Shown: positions 15,869-23,556, counted from the first letter of the stretch. The stretch is DNA of 26,573 nucleotides from JADJNW01 sp964517175 (GCA_964517175.1 CAZFBU010000046.1:1-26573); one strand, 5' to 3'. The notes: a model not told the origin generated them from the letters alone. Numbers and translations are program-made.

Positions 15869-16162
15869 ATGAAAAAGCAAGCGATATGGCGCGGTAAGGT
15901 CATTGCCGAAAGCGACGATCTGGTGCGAATTGAAGGGAATTACTACTTCCCGGAATCATCCCTGAAAAAAGAATATTTTAAGCCGAGCGACTACCAAACT
16001 GTTTGCCCCTGGAAGGGAACGGCGTCCTACTATTCCATTGAGGTAGATGGCGAAACTAATGAATCGGCAGTCTGGTACTACCCGGAGCCTAAAGACGCGG
16101 CAAAAGCAATCAAAGACCGCGTGGCGTTTTGGCGTGGCGTGGATGTCGTTGATGCGGAATAA
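15869..16162 (+). CDS. DUF427 domain protein
   Basis: 97 residues, which is the whole DUF427 domain and nothing else. Recognisable family signatures are the N-terminal WRGKVIAESDD, then the central VCPWKGTASYYSIEVDG (about 49-65), and AVWYYPEPKDAAKAIKDRVAFW near the C-terminus. No signal peptide, so cytoplasmic. The family has no firmly established activity. The ATG lies 4 bp after the hydrolase stop and 20 bp separate it from egtB, so it is almost certainly co-transcribed with the ergothioneine genes. That makes a role connected with thiol or histidine-derived metabolites conceivable, but the evidence is only position. Confidence 0.9.
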   Translation: MKKQAIWRGKVIAESDDLVRIEGNYYFPESSLKKEYFKPSDYQTVCPWKGTASYYSIEVDGETNESAVWYYPEPKDAAKAIKDRVAFWRGVDVVDAE

Positions 16163-16182
16163 TTAACATTTTACTTTATATA

Positions 16183-17448
16183 ATGACTGTTCTTACAACA
16201 ACCAAAACAGACACGAAACTGCTGCAACAGTACCTGAAAGTACGTCGGCAGAGCGAAGCAATTTGTAACCCATTACAGCCAGAAGACTTTGTGGTTCAAC
16301 CGGTTACCGATGTGAGTCCGCCAAAATGGCATCTGGGACACATGACCTGGTTTTTTGAGAATTTTGTGCTCGTTGAAAATTATAAAGATTACCAGATTTT
16401 TGACGAACGGCTCAATTACATTTTCAACAGCTATTATGAAAGCCAGGGACCGCGCATCCTGCGAAGCAATCGCGGCAACATCACCCGCCCCGGCGTAGAG
16501 ACCATTTTTGAATATCGGCGCTATGTTGACAAACACATGGAGCAACTGCTGCAAACGCCGCTGAGCCGGGAAGTGCAGGACTTCATCACCATTGGCTTGC
16601 ACCACGAGCAGCAGCATCAGGAATTGTTGATGACCGATATCAAGTATATCTTGGGTACCAACCCGATGTTTCCAGCTTATTTGAAGTCGGAAGTCGGAAG
16701 TCGGAAGTCGGAAGTCGGCGAAGCGGGCTGGCTAAATATCAACGAAGGTATTTACGAAATTGGCTACCAGGGCGATGATTTTTGTTTTGATAATGAGCTG
16801 GGTGTGCATAAGGTTTTTCTGCATGATTTTGCCATTCAGGATAGGCTGGTTACCAATGGCGAGTATCTCGAATTCATGCAGGCTGGCGGCTACGAGCGCT
16901 TCGAATACTGGCTTTCCGAAGGCTGGGAATGGGCGAAGCAACTGGAAGTGAAAGCGCCGCTTTATTGGTATGAAAAAGACGGGCAATGGTTTCAATATAC
17001 ACTTGGCGGCTTGCGCGAAGTGGACCCAAACGAGCCGGTGACACACGTGAGCTACTTCGAGGCGGATGCTTTTGCGCGCGGGCGTGGGCTGCGTTTGCCA
17101 ACAGAATTTGAGTGGGAAGTTGCCTGCAAAAAGCTATGTGATCCTATCCCGGAGGATGGAAATTTCCTGGAATCCGGCTACCACCACCCGATCGCGCAGC
17201 AACACGAAAACGACGCGCAAATGCTCGGCAATGTCTGGGAATGGACGGGCAGTGCGTATTTGCCCTACCCGGATTATCCGCGACTGAAGGGCGCTTTGGG
17301 CGAATATAACGGCAAGTTCATGGTCAACCAGATGGTACTGCGCGGCGGCTCCTGCGCTACGCCAAAGTCCCACATTCGACTGACGTACCGCAACTTCTTC
17401 CAAACCGATAAACGCTGGCAATTTACCGGATTCCGATTAGCGAAATAG
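16183..17448 (+). CDS. egtB: Ergothioneine biosynthesis sulfoxide synthase EgtB
   Basis: Non-haem iron enzyme that joins a thiol donor (gamma-glutamylcysteine or cysteine, depending on the subtype) to hercynine using O2. 421 residues. The N-terminal DinB-like domain carries the iron-ligand motifs WHLGH (49-53) and HHEQQHQE (140-147; HxxxH = H141, H145). The C-terminal formylglycine-synthase-like domain starts near residue 183 and includes EGIYEIGYQGDDFCFDNE, LRLPTEFEWE, GNVWEWTGSAYLPYP and LRGGSC followed by GFRL. The linker at residues 168-179 is encoded by a heptanucleotide tandem repeat and reads KSEVGSR then KSEVG; this is unusual and a potential frameshift site. No egtA or egtC is nearby, which fits a cysteine-using type but does not prove it. 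egtD follows after 30 bp. Confidence 0.95.
   Translation: MTVLTTTKTDTKLLQQYLKVRRQSEAICNPLQPEDFVVQPVTDVSPPKWHLGHMTWFFENFVLVENYKDYQIFDERLNYIFNSYYESQGPRILRSNRGNITRPGVETIFEYRRYVDKHMEQLLQTPLSREVQDFITIGLHHEQQHQELLMTDIKYILGTNPMFPAYLKSEVGSRKSEVGEAGWLNINEGIYEIGYQGDDFCFDNELGVHKVFLHDFAIQDRLVTNGEYLEFMQAGGYERFEYWLSEGWEWAKQLEVKAPLYWYEKDGQWFQYTLGGLREVDPNEPVTHVSYFEADAFARGRGLRLPTEFEWEVACKKLCDPIPEDGNFLESGYHHPIAQQHENDAQMLGNVWEWTGSAYLPYPDYPRLKGALGEYNGKFMVNQMVLRGGSCATPKSHIRLTYRNFFQTDKRWQFTGFRLAK
16683..16717 (+). repeat. Heptanucleotide tandem repeat, five perfect copies, inside egtB
   Basis: The unit GAAGTCG is repeated five times without error (35 bp) and followed by two more matching-phase bases that break off. 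Three units equal 21 bp, so the encoded peptide repeats every seven residues (KSEVGSR). The array falls in the linker between the two EgtB domains, where length variation would be tolerated if in frame. A change of one or two units would shift the frame. Confidence 0.97.
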
Positions 17449-17478
17449 ACCAGTTGTTGGTTCAAATAAAAAATAACC

Positions 17479-18438
17479 ATGTCACAATCATCCGTTCAAA
17501 ACCAAGTGGAATCATCTTTCGCAAAAGATATACTGGCTGGCTTGCAGGCTACACCTAAAAAGCTGTCTTCCAAATACTTCTACGACGAGCAGGGCGACAA
17601 GCTTTTTCAGGCGATCATGCAGATGCCGGATTATTACCTTACTTATTGCGAATACGAAATCTTTGATACGCACCGACAAGCCATTTTAAAACGGATTGGC
17701 GACGAGCCGTTTGACCTGATCGAGCTGGGCGCGGGCGATGGCTACAAAACCAAAGTTCTGCTGCGGCATTTTTTATTCAAAGATGCTGATTTTACTTACC
17801 GTCCGATTGACATTTCGGAAAATGTACTGCTGGAACTGGAAAATGACCTGAAGAGCAATTTGCCGGAGTTGGAGGTGGAATGTTTGCCGGGGGATTATTT
17901 TAGAATGCTGGAAAAACTGAGCGCTTCGAGCAAACGCAAAAAGGTGATCCTGTTCATTGGCGCGAATATCGGCAACCTCACGCGCGAGCGCGCAGCGGAC
18001 TTCCTGAGCCAACTTCAACAAAGCATGAACAAAGGCGATCTGCTGCTGTTGGGGATCGACCTGAAAAAAGACCCGCAAACCATTCTCAACGCCTACAACG
18101 ACCCGGAAGGCATAACGGCAGCGTTCAACCTGAACCTATTGCAGCGTATGAATCGCGAACTGGGAGCTAATTTTGATGTGGATGCCTTCAAACATTGGGA
18201 AACCTACAATCCCGTCACTGGTGAAACCAAGAGTTATATCGTCAGTAAGAAAAAGCAAAGCGTGGAATTACTGGACACGGTCGTCCACTTTGATGCCTGG
18301 GAAGCCATTGACGTGGAGCTTTCGCAAAAGTACAGCGTTCGGGAAATCGAAATGCTGGCACAGCAGTCCGGCTTTAAAGTCATCGAGCATTTTTTTGACA
18401 AGCGGCATTACTTCGCCGATACCCTCTGGCAAAAGTAA
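17479..18438 (+). CDS. egtD: L-histidine N(alpha)-methyltransferase EgtD
   Basis: Cytoplasmic SAM-dependent enzyme that trimethylates histidine to hercynine, the first ergothioneine step. 319 residues, normal for the family. Family marks: LSSKYFYDEQGDKLF (29-43), DYYLTYCEYEI (51-61), the SAM-binding ELGAGDGYKT (82-91), and GANIGNLT with N166. Y206 lies in NAYND, and the histidine-binding pair E280/S282 sits in VELSQKYS. These agree in spacing with the substrate-binding residues described for mycobacterial EgtD (N166, Y206, E282, S284), so substrate specificity for histidine is well supported over a generic DUF2260-like methyltransferase. Its stop codon directly abuts the stop of the convergent membrane gene, with no spacer. 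Confidence 0.96.
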   Translation: MSQSSVQNQVESSFAKDILAGLQATPKKLSSKYFYDEQGDKLFQAIMQMPDYYLTYCEYEIFDTHRQAILKRIGDEPFDLIELGAGDGYKTKVLLRHFLFKDADFTYRPIDISENVLLELENDLKSNLPELEVECLPGDYFRMLEKLSASSKRKKVILFIGANIGNLTRERAADFLSQLQQSMNKGDLLLLGIDLKKDPQTILNAYNDPEGITAAFNLNLLQRMNRELGANFDVDAFKHWETYNPVTGETKSYIVSKKKQSVELLDTVVHFDAWEAIDVELSQKYSVREIEMLAQQSGFKVIEHFFDKRHYFADTLWQK

Positions 18439-18852
18439 TTACGGGTTCATTTTTGCAAAAATAAGCCCCGCAATGGTTGCCTGCAGTAGTCCGTACGCGA
18501 ACCAACTCAGCACCATGACCAGCGATACATGAATGGCGCTGAAGGTAATCCACATGGATGGCAGCGTAGCGATGACGCCATACACCAGCCCCATTTCTAT
18601 ACCCCGGATGAGCAGGGTGCCTTTGAACATGTCTTTGAAGCGATCCCAAAACCAGGCCAGCGCAAAGCTCAGTACAAAAGGATGCGCGAAAAACAACAGC
18701 GCCCGGTCGTTGCCCGGCCAGAATATCGGGTCGTAGTAGGCTTCCACGAGTTGTGGGAAGAAGTTGATCGTAAAATATAAGACAACATAACTGAGCATCA
18801 GTAGTGTAATTCCCGAAAGGAATCCGGAGGCGAGTATCTTTTTCATATCCAT
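18439..18852 (-). CDS. Four-TM membrane protein, unknown function
   Basis: 137 residues from the ATG at 18852 (a second ATG at 18846 is possible). Four hydrophobic segments are visible: about 8-30, 50-68, 86-102 and 108-132. The loop after the first carries NFFPQLVEAYYDPIFWPG, and the second is followed by FWDRFKDMFKG. I do not recognise the family; such proteins are usually left as uncharacterised integral membrane proteins in Bacteroidota. It follows the 2TM-domain gene by 55 bp and may share its transcript. Its stop codon touches that of egtD on the other strand, so transcripts from either side must run into each other unless terminated within coding sequence. Confidence 0.8.
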   Translation of the reverse strand: MDMKKILASGFLSGITLLMLSYVVLYFTINFFPQLVEAYYDPIFWPGNDRALLFFAHPFVLSFALAWFWDRFKDMFKGTLLIRGIEMGLVYGVIATLPSMWITFSAIHVSLVMVLSWFAYGLLQATIAGLIFAKMNP

Positions 18853-18907
18853 GTTTTTTGTTTGTTTCGCAATGGGCAGCGGCGGTTTGGCATATCCCGG
18901 AAGTTTC

Positions 18908-19312
18908 CTAAACGATTTCGTTATCGTCCCAATTGCGCTTTTTGCCCACTTGCTCCTGCTCCATTTCTTTCAAATCCAGCTTCTCGTCGGCTTCTTCTGC
19001 TGAGTAATGGCGCATCTTTTGGCGAAGTTTTTGCATTTCTTTCTCCAGCTCGGCATCCTCCCAGTCTTTGGTCAGAATATTGGTGCCGGGCAAACCAAAG
19101 ACCGAGAAGTAGTGAATAAAAAGACCGATACTCCAGGGTAGCAAAGGGAAAAAGAACCATAATTCGTCATCTCCATCCGCCATGGTGACCATGTTGATGA
19201 TGAAAAAGAAAATGCCGACGGAGATAAACACCGCCAGATGCGAATAAAACCCTTTTTTCTTTTTTACCTGCTGGTAGGCGCGTTTCCGAATGTAATCTTC
19301 CATGCTGCTCAT
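18908..19312 (-). CDS. 2TM domain-containing protein
   Basis: 134 residues from the ATG at 19312 (alternative ATG 19303). It has the architecture of the Bacteroidota 2TM domain: a short Arg/Lys-rich start (EDYIRKRAYQQVKKKKGFYSHL), two membrane helices (about 24-43 and 50-70), then LPGTNILTKDWEDAELEKEMQKL, a charged helix. The same module forms the N-terminus of some LytTR-type histidine kinases, but here it stands alone. Function unknown; membrane-associated with a cytoplasmic charged tail is the best guess. Confidence 0.82.
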   Translation of the reverse strand: MSSMEDYIRKRAYQQVKKKKGFYSHLAVFISVGIFFFIINMVTMADGDDELWFFFPLLPWSIGLFIHYFSVFGLPGTNILTKDWEDAELEKEMQKLRQKMRHYSAEEADEKLDLKEMEQEQVGKKRNWDDNEIV

Positions 19313-19421
19313 TGTTTCAAGTTCTGAAAACTAAGTGAAGATAACAAGAAAAAACGAAATATGCGACAGATAATCAGACGGACCGCATTAAATTGCAGAC
19401 GGGAAATAGGTAAAAATCACT

Positions 19422-20279
19422 TCAAAATCGTTGCCATGCCAGCCCAAAAATAAATAGCGGCCCGCTGTACATATTGCGCCTTTCTTCAAACCAGCTACCG
19501 AAGTTTTCGTAATCAAAAGTCAGGCTCCAACCGCGCCATACCTGCCAGCTTGCTCCCAGGTGGAACTGATTGAACGTAGTGCCATCGCCCCGCGTAAAGT
19601 CGCCGATGGGACCCTCCCGATTGCCAACGAGCGACTGACCGCGCATGGCGGCATTGACCCAGAGGGCATCGCCAAAGCGATAGCCAATCTCCAGCCCGTA
19701 GCGAAGCTGATCCTGAAAGTTTAGACCCTGATAAGCCGTTCGTTTATTGTATTGTACAAAACCCTGAATATAAGCCGGTTCGGGGTCGAGGGAATGAGAA
19801 ATCGCCAGTGTTGCCAGGTAATTCCACTCCCCGTCGCCGGTGGGCAGAATGAACTGCTGAGTCGGGTCTTGCTGATCCTGGGCAATCAGATCAGCGTTGC
19901 CGATGGGAATTTCCGTTGCCAGCCCCAGCGACGCTGCGAAAGGTACCGGCAGGGCGTATTTGACTTCGATCATCGGGTCGCCGGTGCCACTTACCCAGTC
20001 GGTCGTGCCGTAGCGATTGGCGCGCCAGGGTGCCCAATTGAGTGTAGCCGCGAAGCCAGGCACAACACCATATTCGGCGTACAGAAATACATTTTGCTGA
20101 CTAAATTCCTGTACCCCGGGTACGACGAAGCCCGAAGTATCATAGTAAACCGTAGAGCTGAAAGTTGAAAAACTGCCCTTGATGTAAAAGTCGCCCGGTT
20201 CGCGAACCCAGCCGCTCTGCGCCCACAGCCCCGGCAGCCAACTGAGCAGAAAGATGAAAATCGTAAAGCTTCGCCGCAT
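19422..20279 (-). CDS. Outer-membrane beta-barrel protein, unknown substrate
   Basis: 285 residues from the ATG at 20279 with a Sec signal (MRRSFTIFIFLLSWLPGLWA, then QSGW). The mature part alternates polar and aromatic residues in strand-length blocks such as FYIKGSFSTFSSTVYY, VFLYAEYGVVPGFAATLNWAPW, YGLEIGYRFGDALWVNAAM, FHLGASWQVWRGWSLTFDYE, and ends FGLAWQRF with a terminal Phe, a classic outer-membrane barrel signature recognised by BamA. About 12 strands can be proposed. It resembles the proteobacterial/Bacteroidota porin-like families linked with small-molecule uptake, but no specific family is certain. It is divergent from the exported TPR-like protein at 20577 across a 297-bp spacer with candidate regulatory repeats. 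Confidence 0.8.
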   Translation of the reverse strand: MRRSFTIFIFLLSWLPGLWAQSGWVREPGDFYIKGSFSTFSSTVYYDTSGFVVPGVQEFSQQNVFLYAEYGVVPGFAATLNWAPWRANRYGTTDWVSGTGDPMIEVKYALPVPFAASLGLATEIPIGNADLIAQDQQDPTQQFILPTGDGEWNYLATLAISHSLDPEPAYIQGFVQYNKRTAYQGLNFQDQLRYGLEIGYRFGDALWVNAAMRGQSLVGNREGPIGDFTRGDGTTFNQFHLGASWQVWRGWSLTFDYENFGSWFEERRNMYSGPLFIFGLAWQRF

Positions 20280-20316
20280 ATTTTGATAATATTTTGCTAT
20301 AATTACGCAAATAGCG

Positions 20317-20330
20317 CCACAAAATTGTGG
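20317..20330. promoter_or_regulatory. Inverted repeat in the divergent 20280-20576 spacer
   Basis: CCACAA and TTGTGG flank a 2-nt centre, a compact operator-like dyad 37 bp upstream of the barrel gene start. The 297-bp spacer otherwise holds AT-rich sequence and the direct repeats at 20499-20552; I see no RNA gene in it. Confidence 0.3.
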
Positions 20331-20498
20331 TTACATTTACCAAAAGGCCGCAAAGTGTAAAGGCGGAGACACACGGGTACTTTTCTGCTTTGCTATCCGT
20401 TTTACAAAATTTTCATCGCCTTTCCGGGATGCTACATGTTTTAAAGACTTGTAGTAGGCTTTTATAAAAATTTGACAATCAGTTGTTTATTTGGTTTT

Positions 20499-20552
20499 AA
20501 AAAAAGCATATAAAGGATTCATCCAATTATTTAAATTCAAAAAAAGCGTATA
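20499..20552 (+). repeat. Two AT-rich 14-bp direct repeats, 40 bp apart, upstream of the TPR-like gene
   Basis: AAAAAAAGC followed by RTATA occurs at 20499-20512 and 20539-20552 with one difference and an exact 40-bp offset, about four helical turns. The second copy ends 24 bp before the ATG at 20577. It may be a regulator site or a stretch of bent DNA in the promoter. Confidence 0.35.
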
Positions 20553-20576
20553 TTCAACCGCAAAGAAAGCTTGGTT

Positions 20577-21827
20577 ATGAAACGCATGGCATGGATATTC
20601 ATCTTGTATTTCTCCGGCTTCTCAACGGCTTTCGCCCAAATTTACGAAGCCGTAGATGAAGTCGTACCGGTGCTCAAGCAGCAAACGTTCTACCTGAACA
20701 GCACCACTCGCATTGGCGGCAAGCCCCGCAACGCGATCAAAGTTACTTTGCCGGAAGGCACGCAGGAGTGGTATTACGTATTTACGACTTCCAAGCGCGA
20801 AAACAGCGGCGAGGAGTTAAAACTCTACAAGCAGGTCGCGGATTTTGTCGGGAAGGGTTTGCTGAAAACCAACGTCATCGGCATGGCTACCAGCGCTGCG
20901 TATCGCATCGTGCGTCCCACAGGCGCGGGCGTGGTGGATGTATATCTGACCGATGCCGCCGGGCGGGATCAGTTTTTTGAAACTTCGTGGAATGTTTACA
21001 AATATGACAAACCGGAAAACCTCATCGAAGATGGTTCGCGGGAGAATACGCGCGACGCCACGCTCGTACTCAAAGGTGCAAAAGCGAATGAAATTTACAT
21101 TTGCTTCAAAAACCCAAGCTCGGTTGAAGGCATTTACGTGACGCTGGAGGCGGTGGCGCTGGTATCGCAGCAGGCATACGTGGACGAGTGGTCGGCGGAG
21201 CGCAAGGACGAGGTGTTCCAATTTTGTGCGGATGCCCTGCGCTATCAGCCGGATGCGGTGCCGGAGGTGTGCGATTGCTATCGGGGCAAAGTCGTGACGC
21301 GCTACAAGCCAAGCCAGGTGCGCGACATGAGCAATCAGGAGCGCGATGCCCTGAGCAATGCTTTTCTGGAAGAGTGCATGATGCTCGGTGGTTACACAGA
21401 CCTGCGCGACCGAATTCGCATCAAAAATCTGGAAGCGGAGATACAGGGGCTGGAAGCTGTGAAGGATTATTCGACGCTGGCGCTGCGCTACCGGGAATTG
21501 CTGGAGCTTGGCGAAAATAAAGCGGAGGTGTTCTATGGCTTGAGCCGGAATTTACTGCTCACCGAACAATTCGCGGAAGCGAAAACGACGATCACTAAAG
21601 GCTTGAGTCAATATCCAAAGGAAACGTCGCTCTGGCTGAATCTGGCGCATCACCATTTGCTCACTGGCAATGTTGCCGAAGCCAAAGACCTCTACCAGCA
21701 GTACCGCGGCGAGCGGGTCGCCCGGAAATTGCGCTGGGAAGATGCGGTTGCAGAGGACTTCCAGGCGTTTGAACGACAGGGGGTTAGCGCGGAATTCGGG
21801 CAGATCAAAACGCTGCTGGGAAATTAG
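20577..21827 (+). CDS. Exported protein with C-terminal TPR-like repeats
   Basis: 416 residues from the ATG at 20577, which gives a Sec signal (MKRMAWIFILYFSGFSTAFA, then QIYEA); a TTG two codons upstream is also possible. The N-terminal half (about 22-205) is beta-rich (TFYLNSTTRIGGKPRNAIKV, TLPEGTQEWYYVFTTS) with no family I can name. Residues about 205-265 hold four Cys (FCADAL, EVCDCY, LEECM). The C-terminal part (about 285-385) has TPR-like helix pairs, e.g. YRELLELGENKAEVFYGLSR and SLWLNLAHHHLLTGNVAEAK. Likely periplasmic and involved in protein contacts. The stop overlaps that of the convergent lytic transglycosylase by 4 bp. Confidence 0.78.
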   Translation: MKRMAWIFILYFSGFSTAFAQIYEAVDEVVPVLKQQTFYLNSTTRIGGKPRNAIKVTLPEGTQEWYYVFTTSKRENSGEELKLYKQVADFVGKGLLKTNVIGMATSAAYRIVRPTGAGVVDVYLTDAAGRDQFFETSWNVYKYDKPENLIEDGSRENTRDATLVLKGAKANEIYICFKNPSSVEGIYVTLEAVALVSQQAYVDEWSAERKDEVFQFCADALRYQPDAVPEVCDCYRGKVVTRYKPSQVRDMSNQERDALSNAFLEECMMLGGYTDLRDRIRIKNLEAEIQGLEAVKDYSTLALRYRELLELGENKAEVFYGLSRNLLLTEQFAEAKTTITKGLSQYPKETSLWLNLAHHHLLTGNVAEAKDLYQQYRGERVARKLRWEDAVAEDFQAFERQGVSAEFGQIKTLLGN

Positions 21828-22741
21828 ATTCCCTTCGGAATCTTGATCTCGTACGTTTTGCCAGAGCGATTTGTCAATTTGGAATCCAGCATCCAGGGGT
21901 TATAGACTTTCAGCATGCGGTAGGTCGTGCCGTGCTCTTGGGCGAAGTCGCCGAGGTTCGGTATGGAACTATTCACTTCCACAATTTTATAGTCGGTCAG
22001 CGGTTTGTAGCCTTCGCCTTCTTCCAGATAGAAACCAAATTTCTCCGGATTTTTCAGAATTTCCTTAATCGCCACCAGCCGGAAAATATAGCGGTCGGTT
22101 TCCTGATTGAGGTTTAAATCGTAAAAATTATTGGCGCGCTGTACTTCCATTTCCTTTTTCAGGCGCGGGCCGCCCATGTTGTAAGCCGCTGCCGAGAGCG
22201 TCCAATTGCCGAATTGCTTGTAGTAATCCCGCAGGTATTTGCAGGCGGCTTCGGTCGCTTTTTCGATGTGGTAGCGCTCATCCACTTCGCTATTGATTTC
22301 CAGACCGTAATATTCAGCCGTACTTTTCATAAATTGCCAGATGCCCTTTGCGCCCGCTGGCGAGGTGGCGTTGCGCAGGCTGCTTTCGGCAACCGCCAGG
22401 TATTTGAAGTCGTCTGGCATGTCGTTTTGCATCAGAATCTTCTCGATGATCGGGAAATATTTATACGTACTTTTGATATGCTGCAATGTTGTAGAATGCC
22501 AGTACGTGTTGGTAAGTAGCTCACGATCGAGGCGCTCGCGCACGTCGAAGTTGTTCATGGGCAGGGCTTCACCGGCGAAGTCGAACGGCTTATCCAGGCT
22601 CACCGACTGGATGACCTGCGGAAGTTTATCTTCCACGGGTTTTTCCGGTTGTTCTTCTGTGCCAGAGTAGTAGGATGCGAAAAAAATGATCGTCAGGAAA
22701 GATGCCAACGCCAGGATGTAATACTGCACTGCTTTTTGCAT
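21824..22741 (-). CDS. Membrane-anchored lytic murein transglycosylase, MltD/Slt-like (GH23)
   Basis: Cleaves the glycan strands of peptidoglycan to 1,6-anhydro-muropeptides during wall remodelling. 305 residues. An N-terminal hydrophobic segment (about 7-25) is a signal anchor. The SLT domain (about 95-225) has the GH23 marks: catalytic E119 in LAVAESSLRN, SPAGAKGIWQFM (127-138), AAYNMGG (185-191) and ETDRYIFRLVAIKEI. Residues about 250-303 (YKIVEVNSSIPNLGDFAQEHGT, MLKVYNPW, TYEIKIP) look like a divergent LysM-type glycan-binding module, which fits the MltD layout. The gene overlaps the stop of the TPR-like gene tail to tail. A TATATTTA box lies 28 bp upstream of the start. Confidence 0.92.
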   Translation of the reverse strand: MQKAVQYYILALASFLTIIFFASYYSGTEEQPEKPVEDKLPQVIQSVSLDKPFDFAGEALPMNNFDVRERLDRELLTNTYWHSTTLQHIKSTYKYFPIIEKILMQNDMPDDFKYLAVAESSLRNATSPAGAKGIWQFMKSTAEYYGLEINSEVDERYHIEKATEAACKYLRDYYKQFGNWTLSAAAYNMGGPRLKKEMEVQRANNFYDLNLNQETDRYIFRLVAIKEILKNPEKFGFYLEEGEGYKPLTDYKIVEVNSSIPNLGDFAQEHGTTYRMLKVYNPWMLDSKLTNRSGKTYEIKIPKGI

Positions 22742-22768
22742 GGTCGCCTTGTTTTTTGTTCTTCCGGA

Positions 22769-22776
22769 TAAATATA
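22769..22776 (-). promoter_or_regulatory. Candidate -7 box for the lytic transglycosylase gene
   Basis: On the minus strand TATATTTA differs from TAnnTTTG only at the last base and lies 28 bp before the ATG at 22741. No clear -33 element is seen. Confidence 0.28.
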
Positions 22777-22824
22777 AGTTTTCTTGCGCAGTGATTTGGT
22801 TGGCGGATTGTTAAAATTTCGATT

Positions 22825-23556
22825 TTACGTCAAATCGAACAAATTTCCCACGCCCGGCACGCGCGAAATGTTAAAACCTTCGGCGTAATCAAAACCGGCA
22901 CTACGACCGTAAGAGCGAGCCTTCGCGTAAAGGAATTCCATGAAATCTTCGCCGGAGATAGGCGTCTGGAGTTCGTTTTCGTATTCTGTGGCATCAGGCA
23001 AAGAAAACTGTGAACGAAAGGCTTTCACCAATTCCATTTTCTGTTCGATGTAATTGGAAATATCAACGACGAAGTCCGGCGTCAGGTTATAATCCTGAAT
23101 GTAGTGATACAAGGCATTCGGGCGCCAGCGATCCTGGATTTTGCCTTCCTCATCCCGGGTTTCAATTTTCACCAAACCGGAGTAAAAGCAAGCATCGGCG
23201 ATGAGCCTGGCCGCTTTGCCGTGGTCTGGGTGGCGGTCGCTGAGGGCATTGGCCAGTACAATTTCCGGCTGACACCAGCGGATTACCTGGATGATTTTTT
23301 TTAGATTTTCCTGATCGTACGTAAAAAAACCATCTGCCATGCCGAGGTTTTTGCGAAAAGCAGCGCCCATAAGTCTGGCTGCCGCCGCCGCTTCGCGATC
23401 GCGAATTTCTGCGGTGCCACGGGTGCCGAGTTCGCCTCGCGTGAGATCGAGCAACCCAACTGTTTTGCCCAAGTGAAGGTGACGGAGCAGCGTACCGCTA
23501 CAACTCAGTTCCACATCATCGGGATGCACGCCAATTGCCAGAATGTCTATTTTCAT
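22825..23556 (-). CDS. bshB1: Bacillithiol biosynthesis deacetylase BshB1
   Basis: Zinc-dependent PIG-L/LmbE-family enzyme that deacetylates GlcNAc-malate to GlcN-malate, the second step of bacillithiol synthesis, in the cytoplasm. 243 residues, standard length. Zinc ligands are visible: H11 and D14 in GVHPDDVE and H112 in DRHPDHGKAA. The BshB1-specific stretches LDLTRGELGTRGTAEIRDREAAAAA and a C-terminal EGFNISRVPGVGNLF separate it from generic LmbE proteins and from MshB. bshA and bshC are not in the window, as is usual since bsh genes are often scattered. An A/T-only hairpin with a TTCG loop overlaps the stop (22812-22827). A weak -7-like TAACTTTA sits at 23588-23595. Confidence 0.94.
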   Translation of the reverse strand: MKIDILAIGVHPDDVELSCSGTLLRHLHLGKTVGLLDLTRGELGTRGTAEIRDREAAAAARLMGAAFRKNLGMADGFFTYDQENLKKIIQVIRWCQPEIVLANALSDRHPDHGKAARLIADACFYSGLVKIETRDEEGKIQDRWRPNALYHYIQDYNLTPDFVVDISNYIEQKMELVKAFRSQFSLPDATEYENELQTPISGEDFMEFLYAKARSYGRSAGFDYAEGFNISRVPGVGNLFDLT

